Shown: positions 1 through 8,087, counted from the first letter of the stretch. The stretch is 64,000 nucleotides of DNA from Flaviflagellibacter rhizophilus (GCF_033898525.1 NZ_JAXAFJ010000009.1:62001-126000), one strand, 5' to 3'. A program made the numbers and translations. The notes: generated by a model from the sequence alone, not told the origin.

Positions 1-130
1 GGAACAGCGCGAACGGCTTAACGACCCGCATCCTGCCTCGTCCATTCTCGTAGCAAGATGACGTCGTGGGCCGCCGGTCTTCGAACACTGCTCCGGACCC
101 TCATGCGATGCCTTGGTCCCACAGTTCCCA

Positions 131-352
131 CTAGTGGATCGAGAACTTCAGATTGAGCACGGGGTGGCTGGCTTCGTCCGTGACGATCATCTGCCAGTCC
201 GACGTACCGGCAACATCGTCGCTAAATTCACGCAGCATCTCTCCTGCAGCTCGAACCGCACACCGCCGTACGACAACCATGTCAGCGCACTCCGCGCCGA
301 TAGGATCGGGAAGAAATCTGTTGTCGATGATGTTGAAATAAAAGCGCGGCAT
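131..352 (-). CDS. DUF6894-like small protein
   Basis: Encodes a 73-residue protein beginning MPRFYFNI, with a conserved Arg-Ala-Ala-Gly-Glu-Met-Leu stretch in the middle and a C-terminal region around Val-Thr-Asp-Glu. This layout matches the small DUF6894 proteins common in Hyphomicrobiales, whose function is unknown. An upstream in-frame ATG at 385 exists, but the one at 352 is preceded by GGAG at good spacing and gives the usual family N-terminus, so I prefer it. It stands alone, divergent from the Crp/Fnr gene to its right. Confidence 0.7.
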   Translation of the reverse strand: MPRFYFNIIDNRFLPDPIGAECADMVVVRRCAVRAAGEMLREFSDDVAGTSDWQMIVTDEASHPVLNLKFSIH

Positions 353-527
353 GTCGACTCCGATCTGGGAGCGACATGCCGCCAAATGACGGCAAACACC
401 GCCGCTTACACATCGGGGTTTGCAGGACTATCCACAAGGGTTTTTAACAAATGATAAGTTTGACCTGCTGCCGAGTGCCTACCCTCTAGAGGAATGTGAG
501 GCAGCGCTTCGCAATGGAGAGGCGCGC

Positions 528-1277
528 ATGATGACGTCCCTGGCTCATGGCGCCGGACCTTTGATCCGCAAACTTGAACGCCTCATCCGGCTAAACGACG
601 ATGAGCGACAAGCGCTGGATCAGTTGCCGTTACGCATTGCCACGTTTGAACCCGGCCACGAGATCACCAGACAGGGAGACAGGCCGCAGCATTGCGTCGC
701 GGTCCTGGAGGGTTTCTGCTCGGTGTCGAAGATCGTTGGAGAGGGTGGACGATCGATCGTGTCGTTCCACATCCCGGGAGACATTCCCGACCTTCAGAGC
801 CTGCACGTAGCCGAAATGGACGTGTCTTTAACGGCCCTGACCAAGACCAGGGTCCTTCTCATCCAACACGAGGACGCTCGCCGGCTTTGTGCTCAATCCG
901 CCGCAATCACGCATGCCTTTTGGCGTGAGACGCTTATCGCGGGCGCCATTGCAAAAGAGTGGGTCGTGAACCTGGGGCAACGCGATGCGCTCGCAAGGGT
1001 CGCGCATCTCTTCTGCGAGACAATCGCGCGCCTGGAGGTGGTAGGTCTCGCAGATGATCGCCGCTGCCACTTCCCTGTGACGCAGGAACAGCTCGGCGAG
1101 GCGATGGGCTTATCCACCATCCATATCAACCGCACTCTGCAGGAACTTAGAAGCCGCGGCTTGATCTCGTGGGAACGGGGCGATCTGGAAGCTCTTAGGT
1201 GGGAAGATTTGAAGGCGGTGGGCGACTTCGATCCAGGTTACCTCAGCCTCGCGCCTGATTGGGTAGTGCTTCGCTGA
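528..1277 (+). CDS. Crp/Fnr family transcriptional regulator
   Basis: Encodes 249 residues in the Crp/Fnr architecture. The first ~150 residues form a cyclic-nucleotide-binding-type beta-roll (EITRQGDRPQ, then FHIPGDIPDL). A long dimerisation helix follows, then a C-terminal winged helix-turn-helix containing TQEQLGEAMGLSTIHINRTL. I see no N-terminal cysteine cluster of the FNR type, so oxygen sensing by an iron-sulphur cluster is unlikely. The ligand and targets are unknown. The frame is open from a TTG at 420, but ATG 528 (or 531) has a GGAGAGG ribosome-binding site and fits the normal family length. No obvious operon partner is present. Confidence 0.88.
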   Translation: MMTSLAHGAGPLIRKLERLIRLNDDERQALDQLPLRIATFEPGHEITRQGDRPQHCVAVLEGFCSVSKIVGEGGRSIVSFHIPGDIPDLQSLHVAEMDVSLTALTKTRVLLIQHEDARRLCAQSAAITHAFWRETLIAGAIAKEWVVNLGQRDALARVAHLFCETIARLEVVGLADDRRCHFPVTQEQLGEAMGLSTIHINRTLQELRSRGLISWERGDLEALRWEDLKAVGDFDPGYLSLAPDWVVLR

Positions 1278-1529
1278 TTTGAGACAATGATGCTTTCATG
1301 CCAATGGCCACCCCAAGAGCCACGATGGCAGGACAGAGCAACCAGCTCATCCTATACGGGCAAGTCAGCAACCCTGCACCATAGCGCACCGCCAGAACCG
1401 TTCTTAACAAATGATGGGCTCGTCTTCTGACGAAGATTGCACCCTTTGATGAACCGGTTGCCCACACCCACCGGTTGGGCTGACGGGGCCGCGGCCGCTC
1501 GCCGTGGTCCCGTACGCTCTGGGGGCCGT

Positions 1530-1730
1530 ATGGATCCTTACTTTGTTATCGCCTGTTGGGCTGTCTTTTCGATCATCGTTCTGCTCGCATGGTTCGCGAC
1601 CGTGCGCCAGGAGCCGGACGACCTGCAGGATTTTCAACAGAAGCACGTTCAACGCAGCTCTTCGACGTCTGCTCACCAGAAAGTGCCAGCCGATGCAGAG
1701 ACTTACAGCTCTGATCAAGTACGAGGGTGA
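1530..1730 (+). CDS. Small single-pass membrane protein, hypothetical
   Basis: A 66-residue ORF starting MDPYFVIACW. It has one hydrophobic segment (about residues 5-23) and then a polar, Gln/Ser-rich tail. The ATG follows a G-rich GGGGG stretch that could serve as ribosome-binding site. I do not recognise a family. It overlaps the start of the next ORF in another frame, so at most one of the two starts may be right. Confidence 0.4.
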   Translation: MDPYFVIACWAVFSIIVLLAWFATVRQEPDDLQDFQQKHVQRSSSTSAHQKVPADAETYSSDQVRG

Positions 1731-1962
1731 GCTCTGGGCCGTCGACAATGGCGACGGCGCGCACAAGCTTTATCAAACGCGCGACGCCGCACTACGCAGC
1801 GTTCTCAACTGGGCGAACTCCGTAGATCAGGATCCGACAGTTATTCAGCTGCAAATCGTCGGGGAGGACGGGATAACCTCACGCCTGGCCATCGAAGCGG
1901 TACCGGGTGCGATCCTGTTCGACAATCTATGCCCGTGGGTATGGAGCGACGATCATGCTTGA
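1693..1962 (+). CDS. Hypothetical small protein
   Basis: An 89-residue ORF beginning MQRLTALIKY. Its composition looks like a folded soluble protein (IKYEGELWAVDNGDGAHKLY, then alternating hydrophobics in VIQLQIVGEDG). The frame is open further upstream, but that part reads like an out-of-frame shadow of the preceding membrane ORF. No strong ribosome-binding site is visible before 1693. Family unknown. Confidence 0.4.
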   Translation: MQRLTALIKYEGELWAVDNGDGAHKLYQTRDAALRSVLNWANSVDQDPTVIQLQIVGEDGITSRLAIEAVPGAILFDNLCPWVWSDDHA

Positions 1963-2046
1963 TATCTGAATGGGCTGCCCGTCCGCCAGCAAAGCGGACT
2001 TCCTCTTTAATCCATCCCCCAGCGCTGTGGTCCTCGAAACCGACCT

Positions 2047-2078
2047 CCGTAGCGGCCGAAAGCTCGCCCCTGCCACTA
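2047..2078. repeat. REP-like repeat, copy 1
   Basis: A 32-bp sequence that recurs at 6851-6882 with 30 of 32 bases identical. It starts CCGTAGCG and ends CCCCTGCCACTA. The central part can fold as a short hairpin around GAAA. It lies between genes in both places, as expected of a REP-type or small mobile repeat. Confidence 0.7.
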
Positions 2079-2088
2079 GGGGGCTTCA

Positions 2089-2310
2089 GCGCGGCGGTTC
2101 GGCAATCAGGATTTCAGCCGAACGGGTGGACACCAAAGGCCACCATTGCTGCACCGGATTGCAGCGGTCGTAGATGGTCACGTTGTAGCGGCCGAGGCCG
2201 GGCCGCGCTCCAGGCGGCACGAACACGATCTGTGTGAACTCGTACCGGCCGCTCCGATTGAACACCGGCTGCGGCTGCACCCCGAGCGTGAACAGGTGCC
2301 ATGAGCTCTA
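2089..2310 (-). pseudogene. Possible remnant of a periplasmic-type protein gene
   Basis: On the minus strand a frame reads WHLFTLGVQPQPVFNRSG and continues with a plausible beta-rich segment containing QIVFVPPGARPG and YDRCNPVQQWWPL. It ends a little above base 2089. The frame is closed by a TAG just upstream of the serine-tryptophan start, and the only start candidate is an internal GTG near 2280. The protein-like composition without a proper 5' end suggests a 5'-truncated gene. Its parent family was not recognised. Confidence 0.3.
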
Positions 2311-2371
2311 GCATTGTCGTTGACGGCAGGCTTTAGGTCAGCTTCTGTCGCGCAGGTTGCAGGGGCTAAAG

Positions 2372-2740
2372 ATGACAGCTTGGGTACGGGCGGCGGCGCC
2401 GCTGGTGGCGCTCGCCGTTTGCGGGTCTGCAGGCTCAGCGGCCGCAAAGTCAGATCCTAGAGGGCGCGAGGCGATTGTTGCCTACACCAAGGAGATACAG
2501 CGCAGCCTCCTCAGGAACGGCGCAAACAACCCCGAACTGAAAGCAGCCAAAGGTCGCCTGGACCTTCAGTTCACGATCCTTGCGGACGGACGGACCGCCA
2601 ACTTCCAAATCAAACGCCGGGTGGGAGCCAATCGCGAGGCTGAGGCCGTTGCCAGACAATCCGTCGCTGCAGGCTTGCCGCCTATTCCACGCGGCATGGC
2701 CAAGCAAATGAATATTGCGGTGCCAGTTTGGTTCGACTAA
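2372..2740 (+). CDS. Secreted TonB C-terminal domain protein
   Basis: Encodes 122 residues with an N-terminal signal peptide (hydrophobic VRAAAPLVALAVCGSAGSA) followed by a single TonB C-terminal-like domain. The hallmarks are LDLQFTILADGRTANFQIKR, a helix with VARQSVAAGLPPIPRGM, and a terminal beta strand NIAVPVWFD. There is no membrane anchor plus proline-rich spacer, so it is not a classic TonB and more likely a periplasmic TonB-C protein of unknown role. ATG 2372 has AGGGG six bases upstream. The frame is also open from 2357. Confidence 0.7.
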   Translation: MTAWVRAAAPLVALAVCGSAGSAAAKSDPRGREAIVAYTKEIQRSLLRNGANNPELKAAKGRLDLQFTILADGRTANFQIKRRVGANREAEAVARQSVAAGLPPIPRGMAKQMNIAVPVWFD

Positions 2741-2822
2741 CCGGGTGAAGGCCGGTGCTATTAACAGCTCGCCCGAAGAGTTCATCAGCTCTGCTGCCCG
2801 ACCCGCTGGCAAGAAGCCTGGG

Positions 2823-3221
2823 CTACTGTGTGTCGCTATCAGCTGCCCAGTGTCTGGCGATTGTCAGCGCGTCATCAAGGACGGAAGACAACTCGGCGAA
2901 AGACGCCGTAAGGCTCCTCACGCGGTTCAGCCTGGAAACTCCTCTGACATTCTGTCCGACCCCGATCCTGACCTGTCCAGCCTCAGGCTCGCCGACATCA
3001 ACTTGCACCCGACTTCGACGTCCAACATCGAGGTAGAATGACCTAACTTCCTCGCCCTGATGGTTGAAGTACCAAGAAATGCCGTTCGCCATTCCCCAGC
3101 TTAAAAGGATGGGATCGATCTCGCTGTACTGCGACACGGCGGGGATCTCCTCAGATGAATGCACACCGGTTGCCCTGCCGGACGCAACGCGACTTTGCCG
3201 GCCCAGAAGCAATGTTTCCAA
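2823..3221 (-). CDS. Hypothetical protein, partner of the Imm27 gene
   Basis: A 132-residue protein of unknown family. The middle (ILLSWGMANGISWYFNHQGE, then VRSFYLDVGRRSRVQVDVGEP) reads as beta strands, and the end is a helix with ASFAELSSVLDDALTIARHW. It starts 6 bases after the stop of the Imm27-like gene on the same strand, so the two probably form one transcript. It could be another immunity-type protein, but that is inferred only from position. Confidence 0.5.
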   Translation of the reverse strand: METLLLGRQSRVASGRATGVHSSEEIPAVSQYSEIDPILLSWGMANGISWYFNHQGEEVRSFYLDVGRRSRVQVDVGEPEAGQVRIGVGQNVRGVSRLNRVRSLTASFAELSSVLDDALTIARHWAADSDTQ

Positions 3222-3227
3222 GGCGAG

Positions 3228-3491
3228 CTAGACCCATTCCTCAGCATGGGCCAACTCAAGCTCTCGCAATCTTCTAGGTCCACCTCCATGCATATGGCTG
3301 TTGGGATAAGTGAGCTCCCAGAACCGGTTGGTCCCGCGATGTTGGTACAGGCTCCGCCATCCTCCGTCGGCATAAGCTACGTGGACTAGGCTACCTTTGA
3401 GTAGTGCCGAGATCTCTGCAGAGTCGCCCTCAGCGCACACCCGCCCATTACGCAGGACCCAAGTTTCAACCAGAGCACGTTCAGGCTTCAT
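3228..3491 (-). CDS. Imm27-family immunity protein
   Basis: An 87-residue protein with the Imm27 signature: an N-terminal ETWVLRNGRV strand, then GGWRSLYQHRGTNRFWELTY followed by a proline, an asparagine and HMHGGGPRRL. Imm27 proteins protect cells against secreted polymorphic toxins. No cognate toxin gene is visible nearby, so this is an orphan immunity gene. It is first in a short leftward pair with the gene at 2823-3221. Family call is from motif recognition only. Confidence 0.72.
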   Translation of the reverse strand: MKPERALVETWVLRNGRVCAEGDSAEISALLKGSLVHVAYADGGWRSLYQHRGTNRFWELTYPNSHMHGGGPRRLRELELAHAEEWV

Positions 3492-3533
3492 TCTGACGTC
3501 CGCTTCTCTGAGACCAGTTGGGACTGGTGATTT

Positions 3534-3845
3534 CTACTCAGGTCGTTTCTCTGCTTCGCGCTGCAGCTTATGGGCAATGGAGGAGGCCTCTGCCAACATC
3601 TCTCGAAGCTGTTCTGTGGCGGCGTGTACGATCCTGCCTTCTTTCCATAGAAGGAGGTCGTTTATAGACCCCATGCCGCCAAAGAGCCTTAGGAAGCAAA
3701 CCAAGCCGTAAGCGTCCGACCTTTCTATCGAAGCGCGCGAATGCCGAACCATTGGCGACCAATGTTCGTCACCGTACCGGGTCAGGTGCTCCTCGATGCT
3801 CGCGAGAAGACGGGCGAAATGAGCGACTTCCGGGTGCAACTGCAT
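3534..3845 (-). CDS. Small protein with GGMGS-IND motif (DUF6966-like)
   Basis: Encodes about 103 residues from MQLHPEV. After an N-terminal helix with HFARLLASIEEHL comes the motif LFGGMGSINDLLL at the centre, then a charged C-terminal helix ending QREAEKRPE. The GGMGS-ND motif is what I associate with DUF6966-type small proteins, often found among immunity genes. The frame is open up to 3959, but that extension looks non-coding and neither start has a good ribosome-binding site. It sits just upstream of the Imm27 pair on the same strand. Confidence 0.5.
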   Translation of the reverse strand: MQLHPEVAHFARLLASIEEHLTRYGDEHWSPMVRHSRASIERSDAYGLVCFLRLFGGMGSINDLLLWKEGRIVHAATEQLREMLAEASSIAHKLQREAEKRPE

Positions 3846-4028
3846 CTCGGGCAGTGTTCGACAGAAGCGCTCTCCTCGCAAGCTGAACTCGCGAGGCGCA
3901 CCAGCCGGTACACTCCGCGCCGTGGGCAGACCACGCAGGTGATCCGAACCTTCACCCACGGATAATCGGAGAGTCGACTCGGCGTCCTCATTGTGAGAAC
4001 AAAATAGGAACGTTTTTCGGAGTCAACG

Positions 4029-4382
4029 ATGGCCAGAGAGACCATGAAGCTCAGCCTTGTCCCTCTCGAAGTGGTCAATCCGATCTTCGCCGGCATCGTC
4101 ACGGATGGCCCGGACTACGTCGTCCTGCATGATCGCTGGCCGATTGGGCGCATCCGCTTTGACCGGGGCAATGGTGGTGGCGGATATTGGTGGTGGGGGC
4201 TGACCGCGCTCCACCCTCTTAACCTGACCACCCACGGCCGGGGCGACACGCTTGAGGAGGCACAGGCGAGTTACAAGAAGGCGTGGCTAGCTTGGTTGGA
4301 CGCGGGCGGAGACTTTGAGGACACCCGGCACATCAACAGTGCATTGACCCAGTTCGAGCCCGCAGCACCTGACGATCGCTGA
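4029..4382 (+). CDS. Hypothetical protein
   Basis: A 117-residue soluble protein with a Gly/Trp-rich centre (FDRGNGGGGYWWWGLTALHP) followed by a helix GDTLEEAQASYKKAWLAWL. Similar small proteins are frequent in Hyphomicrobiales, and their function is unknown to me. The ATG at 4029 has GGAG at 4019-4022 with a six-base spacer. A second ATG at 4044 is possible. Confidence 0.65.
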   Translation: MARETMKLSLVPLEVVNPIFAGIVTDGPDYVVLHDRWPIGRIRFDRGNGGGGYWWWGLTALHPLNLTTHGRGDTLEEAQASYKKAWLAWLDAGGDFEDTRHINSALTQFEPAAPDDR

Positions 4383-4503
4383 TCATCAAGCTCAGCAGCG
4401 GCAGAGGCTAATGGCCTGCATCTGGGTCATACTAGATCTGCCCTTCTGCATGCGTCTAGAATGGTCCTGCACGTGTAACCGCAACCGGCAGAGATGCGGA
4501 CGG

Positions 4504-4623
4504 ATGCTGGACGTGACGAACCCCTATCTTCTCATCGCTTTAGGGGCAGCATTTACCGTCGGCATGACGGTCATCTGGTGGATGCGCCATCGTCCTGGGC
4601 ATGATGAAGAGGATCAGGGTTAG
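4504..4623 (+). CDS. Very small membrane protein
   Basis: A 39-residue ORF from MLDVTNPYLL. It has one transmembrane segment (LLIALGAAFTVGMTVIWWM) and then a basic-to-acidic tail. The positive-inside pattern predicts the C-terminus in the cytoplasm. The frame is open to 4411, but those residues are cysteine-rich and unlike a real N-terminus. Function unknown. Confidence 0.4.
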   Translation: MLDVTNPYLLIALGAAFTVGMTVIWWMRHRPGHDEEDQG

Positions 4624-4626
4624 ATG

Positions 4627-4917
4627 TCAGGCGCCGGACCAGCCGATGCCGAGGCTTTCGAGCGCGGCGGTCAGTTGGTAGTGCGGTCCTCGCAGCCAAA
4701 CCCCCGACGCCCCTGGCACCGTCTCGACATGAGCTTTGCTGATCGCGGCACGAAGCTGCACCACGTAGGCTTCTGGATCCGGCGACGGCAGGAGGGCGCA
4801 GCACGATTTCCAATGCCGGGCGGTGCTGTCCGGCTGCTGGCGAAGATGCTCTTTTAGTTCGACCGTCTTGCCGCCGTCCATGTGAACGAAGCTGCGGTGC
4901 GCGATCTCGACTTTCAT
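4627..4917 (-). CDS. Hypothetical protein
   Basis: A 96-residue ORF beginning MKVEIAHRSF. It has an N-terminal beta segment, a charged helix (KTVELKEHLRQQ), and a second half with PEAYVVQLRAAISKAHVET. The composition is that of a real soluble protein, but I recognise no family. It converges with the small membrane ORF that ends at 4623. Confidence 0.42.
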   Translation of the reverse strand: MKVEIAHRSFVHMDGGKTVELKEHLRQQPDSTARHWKSCCALLPSPDPEAYVVQLRAAISKAHVETVPGASGVWLRGPHYQLTAALESLGIGWSGA

Positions 4918-5172
4918 GCCGCCAATCGCCCCGATTGGTAGCGAGTCTGCAATGCCGCGTCCGAAGCAACTGCATCTGTAACTCGGCCGAGCACTCTGCT
5001 ACTAAAGTCGCAGCAGGGGCTTGGGGCATCTGCTCCGGCCGAACTCAACTGATATTGGTTGGTCGGGTTCTCGATAGCGGCGAGAACGAGGGGCTGCTAC
5101 TTGCAGCGTGGCAGCCCCGCCCTCCTTCAATGCTCGTCAAAGCGCCCTTGCTCGCCGCCAAGCCGCATCACC

Positions 5173-5427
5173 TCAGCTCGTTGGTCCACGTTTTCGTCCG
5201 GGCCGCAAAGGCTTCGGTCCAGACACGAGCCGGCATGCTTCGACGACAATTGTCAGAAGGTAGTGGATGAACGTCAGCCTGTTCTGCTGAGCGACGAGGC
5301 AGAGCCCCTCGCACGTCTCAAGGATGTATGCAGCCGCCTCTGCAGATGATCGGCTTTGGTGTTCGAGCTCCGACATATCGCGACATGTGCTCTTACGATC
5401 CCGATATTCGAGTCTCTCAAAAGTCAC
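5173..5427 (-). CDS. Hypothetical small protein
   Basis: An ORF of up to 84 residues. An internal start, MSELEHQ at 5376, would give 67 residues. The middle forms a convincing amphipathic helix (SSAEAAAYILETCEGLCLVA followed by IHYLLTIVVEACRLV). Proteins of this kind, short and helical, are common uncharacterised genes in Hyphomicrobiales. It is divergent from the beta-barrel gene to its right. Confidence 0.45.
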   Translation of the reverse strand: MTFERLEYRDRKSTCRDMSELEHQSRSSAEAAAYILETCEGLCLVAQQNRLTFIHYLLTIVVEACRLVSGPKPLRPGRKRGPTS

Positions 5428-5517
5428 AGACTGCAGCAGGCTTAACCGAGCATCTATTCATCGCGCAGAATCGGAGTTAGACGAAAGTACAATACAACCG
5501 CTGGGGAGCACCTACAG

Positions 5518-6655
5518 ATGAAGACGAAGGCCCTACTTCTGGCAAGCACAGCTGCACTGTTCTGCGGCGCGGCAAATGCTGCTGACATGCCCGCGTACCC
5601 CGTCGAAGCCCCAGCCATCGTTGCTGAGAATCCGTGGGACGCTTTCGTGTCTGTCGGCGCCGGCTACAGCTTCTTCGACGTAGGCGACGACCTCGCTTTC
5701 GGTGGCCTCGGTGGCGACGACGAACTCGACTTCGACGACTTCCAGGCGGAAGTGCGTGCTACGGCCGCCTACCAATTCGCCAGCTTCGGCGTGCAGAGCG
5801 ACGTGGTGTTCAACTACCAGAGCTTTGACTTCCCGGAGATCGCGCCCGGTCTCAACATCCTCGACAGCGTCAAGACCACGGACGTCGCTGGCCATGCATT
5901 CTGGCGCAATGACAGCTTCCTCCTCGGCGCCTTCGGCCAGTANTGACTTCCCGGAGATCGCGCCCGGTCTCAACATCCTCGACAGCGTCAAGACCACGGA
6001 CGTCGCTGGCCATGCATTCTGGCGCAATGACAGCTTCCTCCTCGGCGCCTTCGGCCAGTACGGCCTGACCAGCGCTGACATCCTCGGGCCGCTCGGCGTT
6101 GACTTCGACCGGTTCTACGGCGGTGCGGAAGCTCAGGCCTATTTCGGCAACTTTACGCTCTACGCTCAGGCCGGCTACCAGAACCTCGATCTCGGCATCG
6201 ACATCCCGGGCCTCGACGACGTCGACGGCTTCTTCGTGAACGCTGAAGCACGCTACTTCGCGACGGAAAACTGGAAGCTCTTCGTCAAGGGCGGCTACAA
6301 CACCGCCAGCATCAGCGCTGACCTCGGCGGCGGCGCCGACTTCGAGCTGGACTTCGATACGATCACGATCGGCGGCGGCACGGAATACCGTCTCAACGAC
6401 AGCCCGCTCAGCATGTTTGCCACGGCTGAGTACATCCACAGCGAGACCGATGGCCTTGAAGACCTTGGCGCTGGCGCTGAAGGCGAGTTCGGTTCCGTCA
6501 AGGTTCTGGCTGGTCTGAAGCTCAATCTCGGCACGCAGACGCTCCTTGAGCGTGATCGCGCGGGCGCTTCGCTCGACCCGGTCAAGGACACTCTGTTCAA
6601 CAACCTTGGCGCCCTTCTCGGCGGCTTCCCCACCCCCGACCCGATCCCCCAATAA
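5518..6655 (+). CDS. Outer-membrane beta-barrel protein, interrupted by assembly join
   Basis: The protein starts with a clear signal peptide (KTKALLLASTAALFCGAANA). Strands of alternating aromatic and small residues follow (WDAFVSVGAGYSFF, YQFASFGVQSDVVFNYQ, LFVKGGYNTASI, MFATAEYIHS), as in outer-membrane barrels. The single N at 5943 and the 117-bp repeat on either side of it break the frame. If one repeat copy and the N are removed, one continuous 339-residue protein results, reading ...FGQYGLTSADIL. The C-terminus is Gly/Pro-rich rather than ending in Phe. It is likely a porin-like or OmpA-type surface protein. A rho-independent terminator follows at 6673. Confidence 0.8.
5826..6060. repeat. 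117-bp direct duplication around a single N (assembly artefact)
   Basis: Bases 5826-5942 and 5944-6060 are identical and are separated only by the N at 5943. Collapsing one copy plus the N restores a continuous reading frame in the barrel gene. This is what two overlapping contig ends joined by a placeholder look like, not biological duplication. Confidence 0.93.
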
Positions 6656-6672
6656 GCAGCTAGCAAGTCGTG

Positions 6673-6700
6673 AAAGCCCCGCTTCGGCGGGGCTTTTTTT
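6673..6700 (+). terminator. Rho-independent terminator after the beta-barrel gene
   Basis: AAAGCCCCGC pairs with GCGGGGCTTT around a TTCG tetraloop, and the stem runs into a T tract. It lies 18 bases after the TAA of the barrel gene. Confidence 0.95.
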
Positions 6701-7375
6701 CGTTAAGTTTGCGAGAAGCGATTTTGCCAGCCTTGAATAAAGCGATGGCCGTGGATGGCTCTTTGGCTTGTGCTACCCATCTTTGCGGTGTGCAGGGCAG
6801 TGCAGTCCGTGATGGAACACTGTGCGGGAAACGCCCCCCAGCTTATGAACCCGTAGCGAGCGAAAGCTCGCCCCTGCCACTACATTTCCGTAGCAGCCAT
6901 TCCGCCGCTGCCGGCGGCATCCCAGATCACAGTGATGGCTCCGGTTTAGATCGGCTGCGGCATCTCCCAGCGGCCGCCGGCGCCCGCCACGATGTCGGTG
7001 AGGCTCGTCGCCGAAGGTCCTACCTCGTGGGCGTCGCCGCTTCTTGCTTGATACTGGCTAGTATATCCGCCGCCTTCTCGTGTATTTTTCTCTCGTTAGC
7101 TTGTCAACTGGAGATGCTGTTGATGAAACGCGAAGGAAGAAGCGCCGAAAGAACGAAACGCCATCTTTCTGAACTGATGACCCGTGACGGTTTACGATCA
7201 ATGATCGCGGAAGCTTCGGACAGGCTTCTCCGGCAGCAGTACCACGTGATTTCATTGCACCGAGGGCGCCTAATGGCATTTCGGCAACACAGGTCTGTGT
7301 CATCAACTTTCGTCGCATGGCGCCTTTGACTCTCAACCACCGGCTGCGCGATGTAGCGACGGGTTGGGGGAAGTC
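6701..7375. other. Long intergenic stretch with gene debris
   Basis: No complete gene is supported here. On the minus strand between about 6950 and 7095 a frame without a start reads GGGYTSQYQARSGDAHEVGP and ends RWEMPQPI at a stop. A second short tail, TVIWDAAGSGGMAATEM, follows it. Both look like C-terminal scraps of decayed genes. The second copy of the REP-like repeat is at 6851-6882. A plus-strand ORF from 6670 crosses all of this and is judged spurious. Confidence 0.4.
6851..6882. repeat. REP-like repeat, copy 2
   Basis: Matches 2047-2078 at 30 of 32 positions, differing only at the ninth and tenth bases. In this copy GCGAGC-GAAA-GCTCGC forms a perfect six-base hairpin with a GAAA tetraloop. 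Confidence 0.75.
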
Positions 7376-7753
7376 ATGAGAGTCCATATTTTGATCGGCG
7401 CCGTTGCGGTGCTGGGTACAGCTGCTTGCGCTCAGAAACCTGAGACGATCCAAGCGTCGTACATCAGCGACGTCGGCTATCAGAGTTGGCGGTGCGATCA
7501 GCTTGCCGGCGAAGCCCCACGCATCGAGGCTGCCCTTGCGCAAGCCTCTGCCCAGCAGAACCAGACCCGCTCCAACGATACCGCAGGCGTGATCTTCCTA
7601 GGTCTGCCCGTTTCGTCGATGAGCGGCGGAAACGTCGCGCCAGAGATCGCGCGCCTCAAGGGCGAGAAGGAAGCGATCCGCCGCGCGATGACCCTGAAGG
7701 ATTGCGGCCGCGCAGCGCCAGCCTCAAGTGCTCCTTCGAGGCGTCCTTCCTGA
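7376..7753 (+). CDS. Probable lipoprotein, hypothetical
   Basis: Encodes 125 residues. The N-terminus MRVHILIGAVAVLGTAAC fits a lipoprotein signal, although the -3 residue is Thr rather than the usual Leu. The mature part has YISDVGYQSWRCDQLAGEAP, then a helix with Gln repeats, and a conserved ending IARLKGEKEAIRRAMTLKDC. This matches a common uncharacterised alphaproteobacterial lipoprotein family. ATG 7376 is preceded by GGGGGAA, and the frame is open from 7364. The last 26 bases overlap the next ORF. Confidence 0.7.
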   Translation: MRVHILIGAVAVLGTAACAQKPETIQASYISDVGYQSWRCDQLAGEAPRIEAALAQASAQQNQTRSNDTAGVIFLGLPVSSMSGGNVAPEIARLKGEKEAIRRAMTLKDCGRAAPASSAPSRRPS

Positions 7754-7988
7754 TGGATCGCTCGAAGCAGGCGAGCGGCTCAAGGCCGCCGTTCGACGCT
7801 ACCCGGATGCGACGGTATTCGTGACATGCGCGCTGGTAGGCGCAGTTTTCGGGCTCATGTTCGGGGGCATCGGCATCGCCGCTCTCGGGGGTGCCATTGG
7901 CATCTCAGGCCCGCTTCTTTTCGGGTCCCTATTCGGTATAGCCGGTCAAAGGATCTTTAGACGCCTACGCTCGAGGATCGGTTTCTAA
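7728..7988 (+). CDS. Small membrane protein, hypothetical
   Basis: An 86-residue ORF with GTG start. Two hydrophobic segments (TVFVTCALVGAVFGLMF and the Gly-rich IAALGGAIGISGPLLFGSLF) precede a basic C-terminus QRIFRRLRSRIGF. It overlaps the end of the lipoprotein gene, which suggests translational coupling and a shared transcript. Function unknown. Confidence 0.45.
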   Translation: MLLRGVLPDGSLEAGERLKAAVRRYPDATVFVTCALVGAVFGLMFGGIGIAALGGAIGISGPLLFGSLFGIAGQRIFRRLRSRIGF

Positions 7989-8015
7989 GGGCGTCGGCTA
8001 AGGAGAATAGCTTCG

Positions 8016-8087
8016 ATGACGAAGGCAACAATCCTGTCGCTGTTGCTCGTGGGCGTGCTCGTCTACTTCGTACTGCGTGCGCTCTAG
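8016..8087 (+). CDS. 23-residue membrane microprotein
   Basis: ATG 8016 opens a short frame, MTKATILSLLLVGVLVYFVL plus RAL, ending at TAG 8085-8087. It is one complete transmembrane helix with a Lys near the N-terminus and an Arg near the C-terminus. AAGGAG at 8000-8005 lies ten bases before the ATG. It follows the small membrane protein gene at 7728-7988 by 27 bases, so all three may be cotranscribed. Such peptides often modulate membrane complexes, but no function can be read from the sequence. Confidence 0.5.
   Translation: MTKATILSLLLVGVLVYFVLRAL

Noticed and set aside
6670..7329. 219-residue plus-strand ORF
   Set aside because: It starts inside the terminator and runs across the REP-like repeat and reverse-strand gene debris, with atypical composition.
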